Shown piece after piece: positions 1-9,799 of a stretch of 64,000 bases of DNA. This stretch comes from Apoda limacodes (lineage: Eukaryota > Arthropoda > Insecta > Lepidoptera > Limacodidae): the NCBI GenBank assembly GCA_946406115.1, contig OX291547.1:10235001-10299000 (forward strand), given 5' to 3'. Position numbers and translations under genes: made by a program. A model generated the notes under the pieces. That model was given only the letters and a program-made list of their open reading frames with translations, did no database searches and was not told the DNA's origin. Numbering within the stretch: position 1 is the stretch's first letter; each line of letters opens with the position of its first letter.

Positions 1-6
1 TGCTAG

Positions 7-142
7 CTACGTAAAATACCTATATAATCAAACGAACTTGCCAAGTAAAGTTCTATTTTGATTATACAATTCGCTTCCTTTTTTATTTAATTATTTTACT
101 GCTACGTAAAATTTTTCGGTTACTGCTACGTAAAATTCGGAC
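7..142. repeat. short tandem duplication with ctacgtaaaat core
   Basis: The word ctacgtaaaat occurs three times: near position 7, in the unit starting at 96 and again in the unit starting at 120. The last two form a direct tandem duplication with a 24-bp period. No function can be assigned. Confidence 0.7.
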
Positions 143-562
143 ATATGAGTTAACTACGAATATCAAACTATTCCTTGACGTTTTGGCTATAACCTACCTG
201 GCTTCCAAAGAACATCATTATTGTCTATATATATCTGTATTTCTATTTTAAAGGAAAAAAAAGTTTTTAAACTAAAACTAAATAGTCAATCCAGTTCCCA
301 GATATGTTAAGTAATCGATTAAATTCAAAGGTATTTAGTTAGACGTAAACAAGAATGACGTAAACGTAACCAAAATGAACCGGAACAAAAAAAAATACCC
401 TTGCCAATGACGCAAACTAAGGTTTCTTATCAGGAGACAACCAAATGTTTATCTAAGAATTTTAAATCCTATGGTAAACCCTGCTTTCAATGTCACGACT
501 GTCTATCCATATTCATTTAGTCTATGACGTCATGCCCTGCTAGTCATCATTTGTTTTTACTC
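143..562. other. AT-rich non-coding stretch
   Basis: No reading frame, repeat family or RNA gene is recognised. A perfect 8-bp CRE-type palindrome TGACGTCA lies at 525-532, and 'acgtaaac' recurs around 340-370. Confidence 0.5.
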
Positions 563-633
563 TTTTAGTGTTCCGTAAATCGTATCATCAAAACGGTACA
601 TTTATGTAACGATATCAGGTCTGTCTGTCTGAA
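563..633 (+). repeat. relic of a 'ttccgta...gtctgtctgtct' element 5' end
   Basis: The order 'ttttagtgttccgta', then 'aacggtac', then 'gtctgtctgtctg' copies the start of the families better preserved at 2065, 8165 and 24997. Only about 70 bp survive and the opposite end is absent. Confidence 0.45.
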
Positions 634-855
634 TGTTATTTTCATATATATATAGATATATAGAGGTATAGATTATTTGATGAAGCAATTTAAATTTGGA
701 ACAATGGCTGTAAATAGGAGTCCAAATATGATCGTATTGACTTTGGGGATTAGTTTTATGAAATGGGAAGTGAAAACACATAACCGTTTTTAATGTTATC
801 GCGTTGAATAACAAAAAAAGCTTGCTTGTAATAGATTGATTTGATAGTGTATACT

Positions 856-857
<2 letters not shown>

Positions 858-901
<44 letters not shown>
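858..901. repeat. (AT)n microsatellite
   Basis: This is an uninterrupted AT dinucleotide run of about 44 bp. Confidence 0.95.
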
Positions 902-903
<2 letters not shown>

Positions 904-959
904 TATAATAACAAACAAAATTAGAAAAATTTAGACCATAATATAACCTCTTACAGGTT

Positions 960-1330
960 CAGATTCGTAAGGAAAGACTAAGAAGAGAGTTTGCTTCTAT
1001 AATGAGTTTTGTTCTAAGGAATTGTTTGAAATTATGCCCACAGCTACTTTTTACCATCCTCACACCTTAGAACCTAAATGGTCACGAACAGTGCTGTGCG
1101 GTTTCAAAGGACCTTACTCCCGTAAAGGCTTATGTTGTGGAATGAGCTCCAAGCTGAGGTTTTCTCTAGATACTGCAGTATGTGGAATACTTCAAGAAGG
1201 GAAGGGAGTGATTTGAATATTAAGTGCCGGCAACATACAAGTAACGCCCCTGGTTGCAAGCGTCCATAAGCTACGGTGACCGCTTAGCATCAGGCGGGCT
1301 GTGTGTTTGCCACCCTGCTGGTATTAAAAG
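960..1330 (+). pseudogene. Jockey-type LINE, ORF2 C-terminus plus 3' UTR (decayed)
   Basis: This is a 5'-truncated non-LTR retrotransposon remnant. Translation gives KELFEIMPTATFYH and then HPHTLEPKWSRTV, the usual tail of insect Jockey reverse transcriptases. After a frameshift near 1090 a second frame gives LWNELQAEVFSRY and then a degenerate GRQR-like stretch, the final conserved block of these proteins. Downstream, 'gtgaccgcttagcatcaggcgggc' minus a few bases, followed by 'tttgccaccctgctggt', is the family 3' UTR, also seen at 17960, 28939 and 53955. With frameshifts and no start the copy is dead. Upstream sequence to about 960 still resembles the family, but poorly. Confidence 0.8.
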
Positions 1331-2060
1331 CAAAAAAATTAACAATCTCTATTTTTTCTATCGTTACTGTATATATGTATATTTTTACTGTTATATTAAA
1401 ATCGCAAATAAACTTTTATTCGAGCTTCCTTATGACTATAATCAGTAGGCACGAGAAAGCGGAAGATTGTACGAAATACTAATGATGTAGGTTTGTCTAA
1501 CACTTGTCGCCTTTTCTACTATGATAGTACAACTGAGTGTACCCGGTGAAAAAATTACGTATTTATGATTTATGTGCAGTGTTTAGGTAATATGATGAAT
1601 TACCTACGCACTCTGATATTTAGGTATAAGAAACTAATGGTAGAATTAACTGAATGTAATGTAGGTATTATTTTTACCATGTGAAAATTCTCTTGTCTAT
1701 GTAAAATCACCCTAAAATTATCTACCATTAGATTTTTGTTTCGACTTTAACTTTGTCTCCCAAAACAAAAGTTACAAGGTTATACTACGTTTGTATGTTC
1801 GTAACTCAAGATCGTGTATATGATTTTTCCCCGAGAATAGGTTTTTAGGCGAAATGCTTAATAAAAGCCGATTCGATAAAATCTACAAGCATTGCCTTTA
1901 TAACTGCAATAACATATTTAAGATATTTGAAGTCATCTAGTTGCGAATTTCCTATACATCGTAAGTATGCACACAACCGTTAGAAAGTAGTATTTGTTTG
2001 AACATATATCTGCGAACAGGATTCGTATCATGCTTGCCAACCGAAGCGCACGGATATTTT
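1331..2060. other. AT-rich stretch without recognisable genes
   Basis: Nothing coding is seen. An 11-bp inverted pair, ctaatggtaga at 1633 and tctaccattag at 1721, could form a weak hairpin about 100 bp long. It may be a remnant of a small foldback element. Confidence 0.4.
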
Positions 2061-2064
2061 GGTT

Positions 2065-3257
2065 TTTAGGGTTCCGTAGCCAAATGGCAAGAACGGAACA
2101 CTTATAGATTCGTCATGTCTGTCTGTCTGTCCGTCCGTATGTCACAGCCACTTTTTTTCTAAACTGTAAGAACTATACTGTTGAAACTTGGTAAGTAGAT
2201 GTATTCTGTGAACCGCATTAAAATTTTCACGCAAAAATAGAAAAAAAAAAACTATAAATTTTTGGGGTTCCCCATACTTAAAACTGAAACTCAAAAATTT
2301 TTTTTTCATCAAACCCATACGTGTGGGGTATCTATGGATAGGTCTTCAAAAATGATATTGAGGTTTCTAATATATTTTTTTTCTAAATTCAGTTTGCGCG
2401 AGAGACACTTCCAAAGTGGTAAAATGTGTGTGTCCCCCCTGTAACTTCTAAAATAAGAGAATAATAAAACTAAAAAAAATATATGATCTACATTACCATG
2501 CAAACTTCCACCGGAAATTGGTTTGAACGAGATCTAGTAAGTAGTTTTTGAAGTGAAAACTTCTTTAGCGACGTTGTGCACTTTTTTTGGTATGGGTAAA
2601 AAATGATAACCTCGCGTCAGGTCACGTGTCCTGATCGTGAAAATGCGTAAGACCACAAATTATATAGTATTATGTGTAAGACGGATGGAGAGTAGCTAGC
2701 TGGCGCGGCTTAGGAGAGGGAGTATCCCCCTCTCTTTCTACGGCGCGGCGAAAATGTATGCCTGCGCCTGCTGTTTCGTTTAGGCGGCGCAGGGCGCTTG
2801 CGCGAATGGTCGTGTGTGTTTATGTTACAGCGTGCTACGCGCATCCATGGATGGTGACAGCTGATGGCTCGACCGTCTGTGTAGTGGCCATACTGCTGTG
2901 TATTCGTAAAATTATTCGGATATAGAATTTTAATTCTATGACAGATTGCGATGTCAAATATACTACGTCAAAAAGTAAATAAACAAACATTATTATTTCT
3001 TGACAATGTCAAAGACATGTCTTGTGTCATATTTGAGTGTTAAGCGCGAATCGTGTGTAAAGGTTTTCACTTCTGCCGGCACTCCCGGAGTGCAACTCGT
3101 TCTTTATTATTTTTTAAATACGTCATAAATCGTAAACCGCAATTTACCTTTCATTCAATCAACTCAAATATAAAAATATTTTTGTTTGTGTTTGTAGATT
3201 ACATAAATGGTGGTAGGTATGGAACTCTCCAGCTCGCACTTGGCCGGTTTTTTTTTT
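2065..3257 (+). mobile_element. Helentron-like non-autonomous element, split by a nested insertion
   Basis: The element starts at 'agggttccgtagccaaatgg', runs through the family's internal gtctgtctgtctgtccgtcc block and 'ggggttccccatac', reaches 'gatctagtaagtagttttt' at 2548, and resumes at about 3101 with 'aaatacgtcataaatcgtaa'. It ends at 'gctcgcacttggccgg' plus a T run at 3257. The interruption is exactly the element at 2549-3100. In better copies of related families the 3' end carries an inverted copy of the ttccgta motif, a gcgagtc/gactcgc hairpin and 'acttggccg' before a T tract. That plan resembles Helentron-associated elements. The class is inference; the split and the family match are direct. 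Confidence 0.7.
2549..3100. mobile_element. 552-bp Helentron-like element (GAAGTGAAAAC family), nested
   Basis: The left end reads GAAGTGAAAACTTC. Its inverse GTTTTCACTTC lies about 30 bp inside the right end and is followed by a perfect hairpin GCACTCCCGGAGTGC and then 'aactcgt'. A terminal motif, an asymmetric inverted copy, a 3' hairpin and insertion next to T residues match the published plan of Helentron-associated elements. A 362-bp derivative at 25720 shares both ends but lacks the GC-rich middle (about 2690-2890 here). There is no coding capacity. It sits inside the element at 2065-3257, so it arrived later. Confidence 0.7.
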
Positions 3258-3325
3258 GTATTCATAAAGTTCAATCCACCTGTTAAAGCATAGGAAGGTA
3301 AGAAATACAATCAAAAACGTTTGTT

Positions 3326-3425
3326 AACCGTGGTACACCCAGTGGTACCACGGTTACTTTTTCCTAACCGTGGTACACCATTGGTACCACGGTTAGTTTT
3401 TTCAAACCGTGGTTCACCAGTGGTT
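3326..3425. repeat. palindromic minisatellite, three units of about 40 bp
   Basis: Each unit opens with AACCGTGGT and closes, in the first two units, with ACCACGGTT, so each unit is itself a hairpin. Units start at 3326, 3366 and 3405 and are separated by short T-rich spacers. The third unit is degenerate at its 3' half. Confidence 0.85.
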
Positions 3426-3479
3426 GCATGTATGCGATAAATACACGTGTTTTCTTTGTTTCTTTCTTTCTACTTTTTA

Positions 3480-3550
3480 ACAGACTTCAAAAAAGAGAAG
3501 GTTCTCATATTGACCTATATGTATGAATGAATGTATGTTAGTATGTATGT
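3480..3550 (+). repeat. end of an 'accgacttcaaaaaa' element plus ATGT repeats
   Basis: 'cagacttcaaaaaagagaag' followed by 'gttctc' matches the terminal motif of the family present at 9800, 14581, 40570 and 41632. It is followed by degenerate atgtatga/atgtatgt repeats leading directly into the RT fragment. Confidence 0.6.
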
Positions 3551-3893
3551 ATGAAACCGATCCAACTGCAGAGAGATGTGAGACAGGGAGATGTCATATC
3601 TCCGAAACTGTTCACAAATGCGTTGGAAGATGTCTTTAAGCTTCTGGACTGGGAGGGTTTTGGCGTCAATGTTAATGGCGAGTACATTACCCAACTTCGG
3701 TTTGCCAACGATATTGTGGTCATGGCAGAATCGATGGAGGACCTTAGCACAATGCTCGAAAGCCTTAGTAGAGCTTCCCAACGAGTGGGCCTCAAGATGA
3801 ACATGGACAAGACGAAAATCATGTCGAATGGCCATGTAGCACCCACTGCAATAACTGTTGGGAACTCTACACTCGAAGTTGTTTTTTGTTGTA
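3551..3893 (+). pseudogene. RTE-type LINE reverse transcriptase fragment
   Basis: An open frame of about 112 residues carries the RT palm: RQGDVISPKLFTNALEDVF (motif B), GEYITQLRFANDIVVMAE (motif C) and a thumb-side block with SRASQRVGLKMNMDKTKIMS and VGNSTLEVV. These match RTE-clade LINEs of insects. The catalytic motif, normally FADD, reads FAND, so one metal-binding aspartate is lost. The frame breaks into unrelated sequence after STLEVV, and the endonuclease, fingers and 3' end are missing. It is a dead internal fragment. Confidence 0.85.
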
Positions 3894-4026
3894 TTAGTAA
3901 ATAATTCAGTCATCGGTCGACCACCGTGTCTCATTGCCTTACCCTACAACCTCACAGCGAAAGCCTTATTTACGATAGCTGACCAGATCGTGTTTTTTTC
4001 TAGGTATTTTAGAAGCTGCATGTTGA

Positions 4027-4587
4027 TTACACGTTACGCTCCATCACATTGGAGAGGAGAGAGGTAATAGTGATTCGCCTGTAATTCGATGGATCTGGTC
4101 CATCGCCCTTTTTGGGCATAGGGTGCACATTTGCAGTCTTCCATGACGACGGAAATTGCCTTGTGTGGTAGAAAAGCGTAAAGAGGCGCGTGAGTACAGG
4201 ACACAGCTCAGGAGCACACTGTTTAAATACCACTGCTGGTATACCATCGGGCCCACTCGACTTATGAACGACTAGAGAAAACAACGCCCGCGGCGCCGTA
4301 CCACTCGCTGTGCTATGGAGCCTATGGAACAAAAGTAAAAGTTTCCCTTGGCAGCTTTACCAAGCGACCAGACTCCCTGAGCTTGCTAGTCGCCTAATGT
4401 TTAGAAGTAATGCCCTGGCAGCTTTCTTACTGAACATCGAGGCAGCATTAAATTTGCGTTTTAACCCAGAAATGTTCGAATTATTTTCAGCCGTGGTCCA
4501 AGCCCCATATGCATTTTGCTGGAGAATTTCAGCTTCTCTCCAAGAGCGATTTAATTTACTTAACAAACACCGACAATATTTTAACAA
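4027..4587 (-). pseudogene. Jockey-type LINE ORF2 fragment (RT linker and fingers)
   Basis: On the minus strand, 4587-4357 encodes REAEILQQNAYGAWTTAENN and a K/R-rich stretch ending ARALL, which matches the region preceding the RT domain. After a disrupted junction near 4340, 4332-4027 encodes HKSSGPDGIPAVVFKQCAPE, then LCPVLTRLF, SSWKTANVHPMPKKGD and NYRRITITSLLSNVMER. This is RT motifs 1-2a of a Jockey-clade element. The piece stops before the catalytic palm. The copy at 43923-45264 is from the same or a close family, in the opposite orientation. Confidence 0.85.
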
Positions 4588-4599
4588 ACTTTCTCATTT

Positions 4600-5180
4600 A
4601 TAACAATAGTGGGATAGAGATATTCATAGCTCAGTACAGATATTACATAGAATAAAAAAAAAAAAACAATATGACGTTATTTTTTTTACAACGTATTAGA
4701 ACTTACCACGACCAAAGTCGAATTAAAAATGTATATGTATACTATAACCACAGATAAAGGATTATAACGATGACCGTGGCGTCAGTTCCTCGAACTGTTC
4801 CATTGCGGTTAGAGACAAAGAAAGAAGTGTACGTAAATTAAAATGTACTAAGGTGTTAAATTTCTCGAAACCATATCTTAGTGGAGCAATAACGTCATAA
4901 AAAGAATCCACGTACCGAATTTCATAGAGTTCTTTTAATGGTCAAGTGATTTGGGCTTGGTGCAATGAGTCAGTATGCACAGCCCATGGTCTTGGATATC
5001 AGATATTCTCCTTTAAGAATATTATCGGTAAGAGAATCCGTAGTCTAGAGCTAATTAGAAAAAGGAGCCCTTGTCCTATTCGGAACTCAAACTACCTCCA
5101 TGCCAAATTTCATCTTAATTAGTTTTGTATTAGTAGGTATTATAGATATACATGGATAGTATGGATATTTTTATGTTTAT
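4600..5180. other. AT-rich stretch, SINE-like debris
   Basis: No gene is seen. 'ggaactcaaactacctccat' followed by 'gccaaatttcatctt' near 5080-5115 resembles the middle of the 'gcccgcggct' SINE-like family, heavily decayed. Confidence 0.4.
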
Positions 5181-5231
5181 GTAAGCATGTTTATACATAT
5201 TATTGTAAAAGAATATATTTGTTCGGTAAAG

Positions 5232-5411
5232 GTAAGCAATGACGCAACGCCCTTTCTCTTCGTACGACTGACCGGGCGACGGCTCGCTGCCAGTGTGCAA
5301 ATTAGTTCTGGAATAGTCGCGGACGACTTCGCACGCATTCGTGTACTCATATATCCCTCGTTAGAAAAGACCAAGATGTGGTGTCAACGGAGTTCGGTAG
5401 ACATAAACTAA
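5232..5411 (+). other. GC-richer open stretch, unassigned
   Basis: The plus strand is open from about 5187 to the stop at 5411, and the minus strand is partly open too, so frame does not decide strand. A consensus-like splice donor AAAG|GTAAGC sits at 5230-5236 just before it. The minus strand carries a TCAGTC initiator-like word near 5268. I recognise no protein; it may be an exon, a promoter patch or old repeat. Confidence 0.2.
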
Positions 5412-5457
5412 GAATTTTAGTGATTTATATTAAACATTTTGTCCATGGGGACTATAG

Positions 5458-5595
5458 ACTTTGGAAGTGCAAGACAGTGAAGTGCACATTGATTGGATCT
5501 TGGATCGGCTCGGCTTCTACACTGCGCTGGGCGTGATACGGATTTTACTACACGTCGTGCCTACCAAGTGCCGACAGGCGTCGACGTCACGGTGA
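5458..5595 (+). CDS. unrecognised coding-like ORF (possible orphan exon)
   Basis: This 45-codon stretch lies between stops, after 'ggactatag', a possible splice acceptor. It reads LEVQDSEVHIDWILDRLGF and continues with a hydrophobic YTALGVIRILLHVV segment and a basic tail ending TSR. G or C at third positions is much more frequent than in the surrounding DNA, which is why I list it. There is no start codon at the beginning, so it could only be an internal or terminal exon, or a fragment of a dead gene. The product is not recognised. Chance openness is possible at this length. Confidence 0.25.
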   Translation, partial: TLEVQDSEVHIDWILDRLGFYTALGVIRILLHVVPTKCRQASTSR

Positions 5596-6120
5596 CTACC
5601 ATATAACACGAATTTAATATATCCCTTAAAAGTAAAATTTCCTCTGTGCAAGTTTGGCCCCTACTGACGATAGGACACACTAACGGTCGCCCTACGTCGA
5701 GACGGGTATCACATAAGGTCCGTATCCAACAATATTTGTAATGGTAATAATCCTACTGGTACTATCTGAATTCCTTAACACGATTGACGATATTTGACGG
5801 TTCACATCATGGTGACACACCTGCTACATAAAATTGTTTTAGTAGATTACTAACTTATTTCAGATACTGTTTCAATACAGATGGTAAACTCATTAGTTAA
5901 ATAACAAAGTATTATATCATTACTTTATAAAACTTCTTGTCGGCTCTTTTTGGCAGAAATTAACATTGTTTTGATTGTATTGACAATAGTTCTAAGAAAC
6001 CTTAAAAAAATATTGTTTGATTTGATTTGATTTAAGCCATTTGTAGCTTACCGCAGCGACCGGGGCTGACGTCACGCGTTTTCAATCGCCAATCGGAAGA
6101 TCAGCATAGATACAAAATGA

Positions 6121-6222
6121 ATCGCAAGTTATGTGGACCACGGCGATTCCCAGGCATACCACTTCACCTGGCGGGAGATCTTCCCTTTTTCGCCGCTCCA
6201 TACGTTCAACAAGAAACGATAA
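6121..6222 (+). CDS. unrecognised short coding-like ORF with high GC3
   Basis: Between a TGA ending at 6120 and TAA at 6222 the frame reads SYVDHGDSQAYHF, TWREIFPFSPLHTF and NKKR. About three quarters of the codons end in G or C in a region that is otherwise AT-rich, an unusual bias for random DNA. A second frame from ATG 6117 is open to 6347 and contains a possible donor TTAG|GTAAAT at 6261, so the reading is ambiguous. A TGACGTCA palindrome lies 50 bp upstream at 6067. Identity is unknown; it could be a terminal exon or a transposon remnant. Confidence 0.25.
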   Translation: MASYVDHGDSQAYHFTWREIFPFSPLHTFNKKR

Positions 6223-6510
6223 ATTCTCCCAAAATTAACGCACTCTTCAAGAGATACTTAGGTAAATTAACAGAAGTAGGTAACCTACGTCAATTAGTCA
6301 CCACTGTCCATTATTGTCCAAGTCACCGCTGTGAGAGTACTGCGTAGATACGAGTGTGGACGTTATGATCTTCGCACACTGACAATATTGACAAAGTTAT
6401 CATATTTGTCAGTATTTTCCGTTTTGCCAAACCAATAATTATGAGCTACCCGAACAAATAATATAAAAGTGATTCTCGAGTAAGAAGCTGCAATTCGTAT
6501 TTAATACAAC

Positions 6511-6792
6511 TCATAGTGTGTTATCAAAAATAAAACTCCTTAGTGACTTATAAAGTTGATTTTTGTATATTTTAAATAATATTTTACTGTCTCTATAATC
6601 CAATCTAATATTATTTAATTTTATTATCATTTTCTTCCAGTCTACCTTGGTGAAAGCCTTTTCTATATCTACGAATGCTATACGTGTCTTTAATCCTACA
6701 TCTAGTCTTCTATCAATTATTATTCTCATGGCCAATATTGCTTCTCTAGTGCCTTTATTCCTTCTTAATCTAAATTGATCATTGTTTATGTT
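6511..6792 (-). pseudogene. non-LTR reverse transcriptase fragment (motif A region)
   Basis: The minus-strand frame reads NNDQFRLRRNKGTREAILAM and then GLKTRIAFVDIEKAFTKVDW, followed by DYRDSKILFKIYKNQL. This matches the QFGFRKGKGTREAI...FVDLEKAFD.VDW block of insect non-LTR RTs, and the motif-A catalytic aspartate (FVD) is retained. Homology fades at both sides and the QG..LSP and FADD motifs are absent, so the copy is a short dead piece. I cannot place it in a clade with confidence. Confidence 0.75.
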
Positions 6793-6822
6793 AATAACCA
6801 CGAAATTATGGTTAGTAACCAA

Positions 6823-8160
6823 ATTATCAGGGGTATGTTTTGCAGTTTGATGTCATATTTTTTTAGCTGATTTCTTACTATTTTATAAACTAAGTAACAT
6901 CTCAATTTCCAGGCATTTTCCAAGTGTATCTTTTTCTTTTCTTTCCCATGTTTTATTTAAATTTAATTTAATATTGCGGTGTCGTTACTTCCTTTTCTTT
7001 CTTCTGTATAAATCAGTCTGTAATCATCACTGTTATAGTCTCCGCTTCTTTCCCATCTTACTTTACATAATCCCATTATGCCTATCTATTCTTCTCATTT
7101 ATTTTTTTACTTTTTCTATCATTTCACGTTCCTATTTACAAGGGTTTTGCAGGATGACGACCCTCTGGCTACTCTTAGCCTTGTATGTACGTCGTGGTAT
7201 GTCGCCATGTAACCGGGTAGTTTTAGGAGTTTCGTGGTATTTTATAGATAAGCTTGTCCCACCAGGCTTCCCACCACTTCCTGTTTACTTGGCCACTGCT
7301 GGTCGGGAACTAATAATAATATTTGATGCCCCTTTTTCAGTACGAAAAAGTTCTTCTTTACAAAAATTTTGCAGCAACCACAATAAAAAATAGTACTTTT
7401 TCTACTTTAATCTTTAAACTGCCGCACGCCTATCGCTAACTTATAGCCGGTGTCTAAATAGCACCTAAAATATTAAACGGCTTAATCTATAAATCGAGCA
7501 AGTGAAATGTAAATGTTCATTAAATCGGATTTCATGGTAAATGTAGTAATAAATATTAGAGATCTAAAGTATCTACGATATTAAATATGTCATTAATAAA
7601 TGGCTTTCTATGGTAAAAAAAATTACAATTTTAAGCATGTAAAATAAAAAGGCTACACATCGCCTGATAACGGCATGTACAATCAGTTAACCACGGAGGT
7701 TTAGGCTCATAAAAGCAGATCTACGCGTCTAGTCAGTGCCTAGAGGTGGTGGGTACCTATTTATTTTGCGATGAAGGTGCGTATTGAGGCTAATCGCACA
7801 TAACGGACTCTTTAACGTTCAAGAATAATGCCAAACTATCTGCTAGGCTAAGAGCCCGTTTTTCTTCTCGAAAACTATGACCATATTGGACCGCCCATAT
7901 CTTGCTTGCTTGCTTGCTATGATTATGGCTTCGATATATCTTTTACAAACATGGATGCCGAAAATAAGAGATAGTGAATAATATTATAATTTATATTATT
8001 AATAGATATCTCAATGAGTTACTTTATACTACGGCAAAAACTGTTGCATAAATTACACACATATTTATCAAACAATTAAAAAGACTTTAGGTATTTAAAA
8101 GACATAGATATTTGCATAGAAGACTCGTACATAGAGGTCAAATTCCGGCTGCATCTTTGT
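6823..8160. other. no intact gene; long pyrimidine-rich open frame
   Basis: 6974-7393 is open on the plus strand, but it is T- and C-rich, translates to low-complexity F/L/Y residues, and shows no domain. On the minus strand 7150-7330 reads KWWEAWWDKLIYKIPRNS in one frame, which may be LINE tail debris next to the RT fragment at 6511. 7400-8160 shows nothing beyond AT-rich sequence and a short cttg repeat at 7900. Confidence 0.35.
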
Positions 8161-8164
8161 ATTT

Positions 8165-8450
8165 TTAGTGTTCCTTACGTCAAATGGAAAAAAGGATCAC
8201 TTTGTCGTCCGTCTGTTTGTCTGTCAGTCTGTCTGTCAAGACCCTTTTCCGCAGTAACGCGTGAAATGATCAAGTTGAAATTAATATCAAACAATCAGGT
8301 CTACGGTCCCTTGAAGCTGTAAAAAAATTGAGCTTCTAAGTCAACGCAATAAAAAAATGCGGCCAAAACACGGCCGTTTTTGTCGCATATTTTGGCATTC
8401 ACACATAAATTAAACCCTATGGGTGCTTTCCGTTGTCCTAGAATCGTGAA
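8165..8450 (+). repeat. 'gtgttcc...gtctgtctgtcaagaccc' element, 5' part
   Basis: 'tttttagtgttccttacgtc', 'gtctgtctgtcaagaccctt', 'cgcgtgaaatgatcaagttg' and 'ccttgaagctgt' occur in the order of a common lepidopteran repeat related to the elements at 2065 and 24997. The 3' end is not recognised; at about 8450 it abuts another repeat. Confidence 0.6.
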
Positions 8451-8484
8451 ATTTCACACGAACTCCTGCCCCGGCACTCCTTGA

Positions 8485-8600
8485 TACCTCGTGTATGAGG
8501 TGCGTTCGGAAGGGGGAGAGGGGGCTATTAGGGGAGGTCATTTGGAGATTGTCGTCTGGAGCTGTTAGTACGTGTGCGTAGTTATGTTTTTGTGTTTTTT
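8485..8600 (+). repeat. GC-rich repeat, also at 37731 in opposite orientation
   Basis: 'ctattaggggaggtc' followed by 'gtcgtctggagctgttagta' plus 'cgtg' matches the reverse complement of 37731-37820 ('gtcatctggtgccgttagta', 'cgtg', 'ctattaggggaggtc'). The shared edge at 'gttagtacgtg' suggests the 3' end of one element family. No coding sequence is seen. Confidence 0.6.
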
Positions 8601-9586
8601 TGTACACACATTACAAATCGTAAACATGTAGGTAATAAAACTATTGATACTCATATGAAATCAAGATCTATTACCAGCAGTTTGTTGCAAACACCAAAGA
8701 AACCTACCTCGTTCGATATTTACAGTAGTCAGACACCAAGACTGTACGTAGATATTTTAACTGTCTAACAACCAGTTATACTTACTTATTATACTGTTGT
8801 CAATAAATTTATATTAAACTCCCCGTTCCATATATCACCGTAATCTACCTCCATAGATTGTCTGAGCTTCAAAGCACCGCGAGCTTTCACTTAAGTCGCA
8901 GTTATTATTTTACTACGACAGCTTTTACATTTGATTGTTGACTGCATTTTCTTGACACGTATAGGTGACTAGATTTCATTGAAATCAATATTGAGAAAGT
9001 GTAAAACAATATTTTTATGGATGTTTGTTGTTATTTTCATGCTTAATATTAATTTAATAAGTAGAATATCTATTTTTTCATTACATGTACAAGTATTTTT
9101 GTTTATAGCAATAAAGTCGTATTTGTTCGGATTCCCTTAAAATAAACGATAGTTTTTAAATAAAGGTTTATTAAATATTTAAATGCATGCATTTATTCAC
9201 AACCCCTATACTCTTATTCTCTTCCTTCACCAGTTTGACTTGAGAATTAACGATTGAAAGGCATAGTAGAAGGAAAAGCGTGGTCACATTTTTCTATATT
9301 TTGAACTGGCGGTATTTTGTAGTAAAAATCCGGTACTATACAATTATAATGTTAAAACACTAAAAATAAAACATTGCAAATGTTCAAAGTAAGTCCCGTT
9401 TAAAAATTAACAAGCTTAGACTATGAAGTTCAGAAACACAATAAGTTGTGTCGCTGGTCAAAAAAATACTATAGAGCTTCAAATACATTTTTAAAGACCT
9501 ATCTAATAATATTAGTACAGACAATAAAGACATAATAAAAGCACTTCGGAAAACTTAGCGGCAAATTGGATTTTGCTTAGACGAAC
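8600..9586. other. AT-rich stretch, nothing recognised
   Basis: Short open frames here have AT-biased random composition. No family, RNA gene or motif could be supported. Confidence 0.5.
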
Positions 9587-9721
9587 CTTTTGTGGTTCTA
9601 AACCATGTCCCAGAATCCCCATCAATCCTTGTGCCGCTACAATTGTTAAGCGGGGTCAAAGGTTACGAGAAATGGGTTTTCGCGAAAATCTCATTAACTG
9701 TCACTGTATACATACTTTATC

Positions 9722-9747
9722 ACATATATATATATATATATATATAC
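9722..9747. repeat. (AT)n microsatellite
   Basis: This is a short uninterrupted AT run just inside the left arm of the surrounding element. Confidence 0.9.
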
Positions 9748-9799
9748 AATGTACAATAGATATAAATCCATAGTTGAAAAAAACTTTTTGACAAAAAAA

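Noticed and set aside
602..814. 70-codon minus-strand open frame
   Set aside because: AT-biased composition, no domain, overlaps an old repeat edge.
2262..2503. Overlapping 60- and 64-codon frames on both strands
   Set aside because: They lie inside the non-coding element at 2065-3257 and are conserved only as repeat sequence.
3326..3425. Regular palindromic repeats resembling a CRISPR array
   Set aside because: Only three units, spacers are short T-rich and near identical, and the genome is clearly that of an insect.
6974..7393. 139-codon plus-strand frame
   Set aside because: Low-complexity F/L/Y-rich translation from a pyrimidine tract, no motif; the minus strand may carry LINE debris instead.
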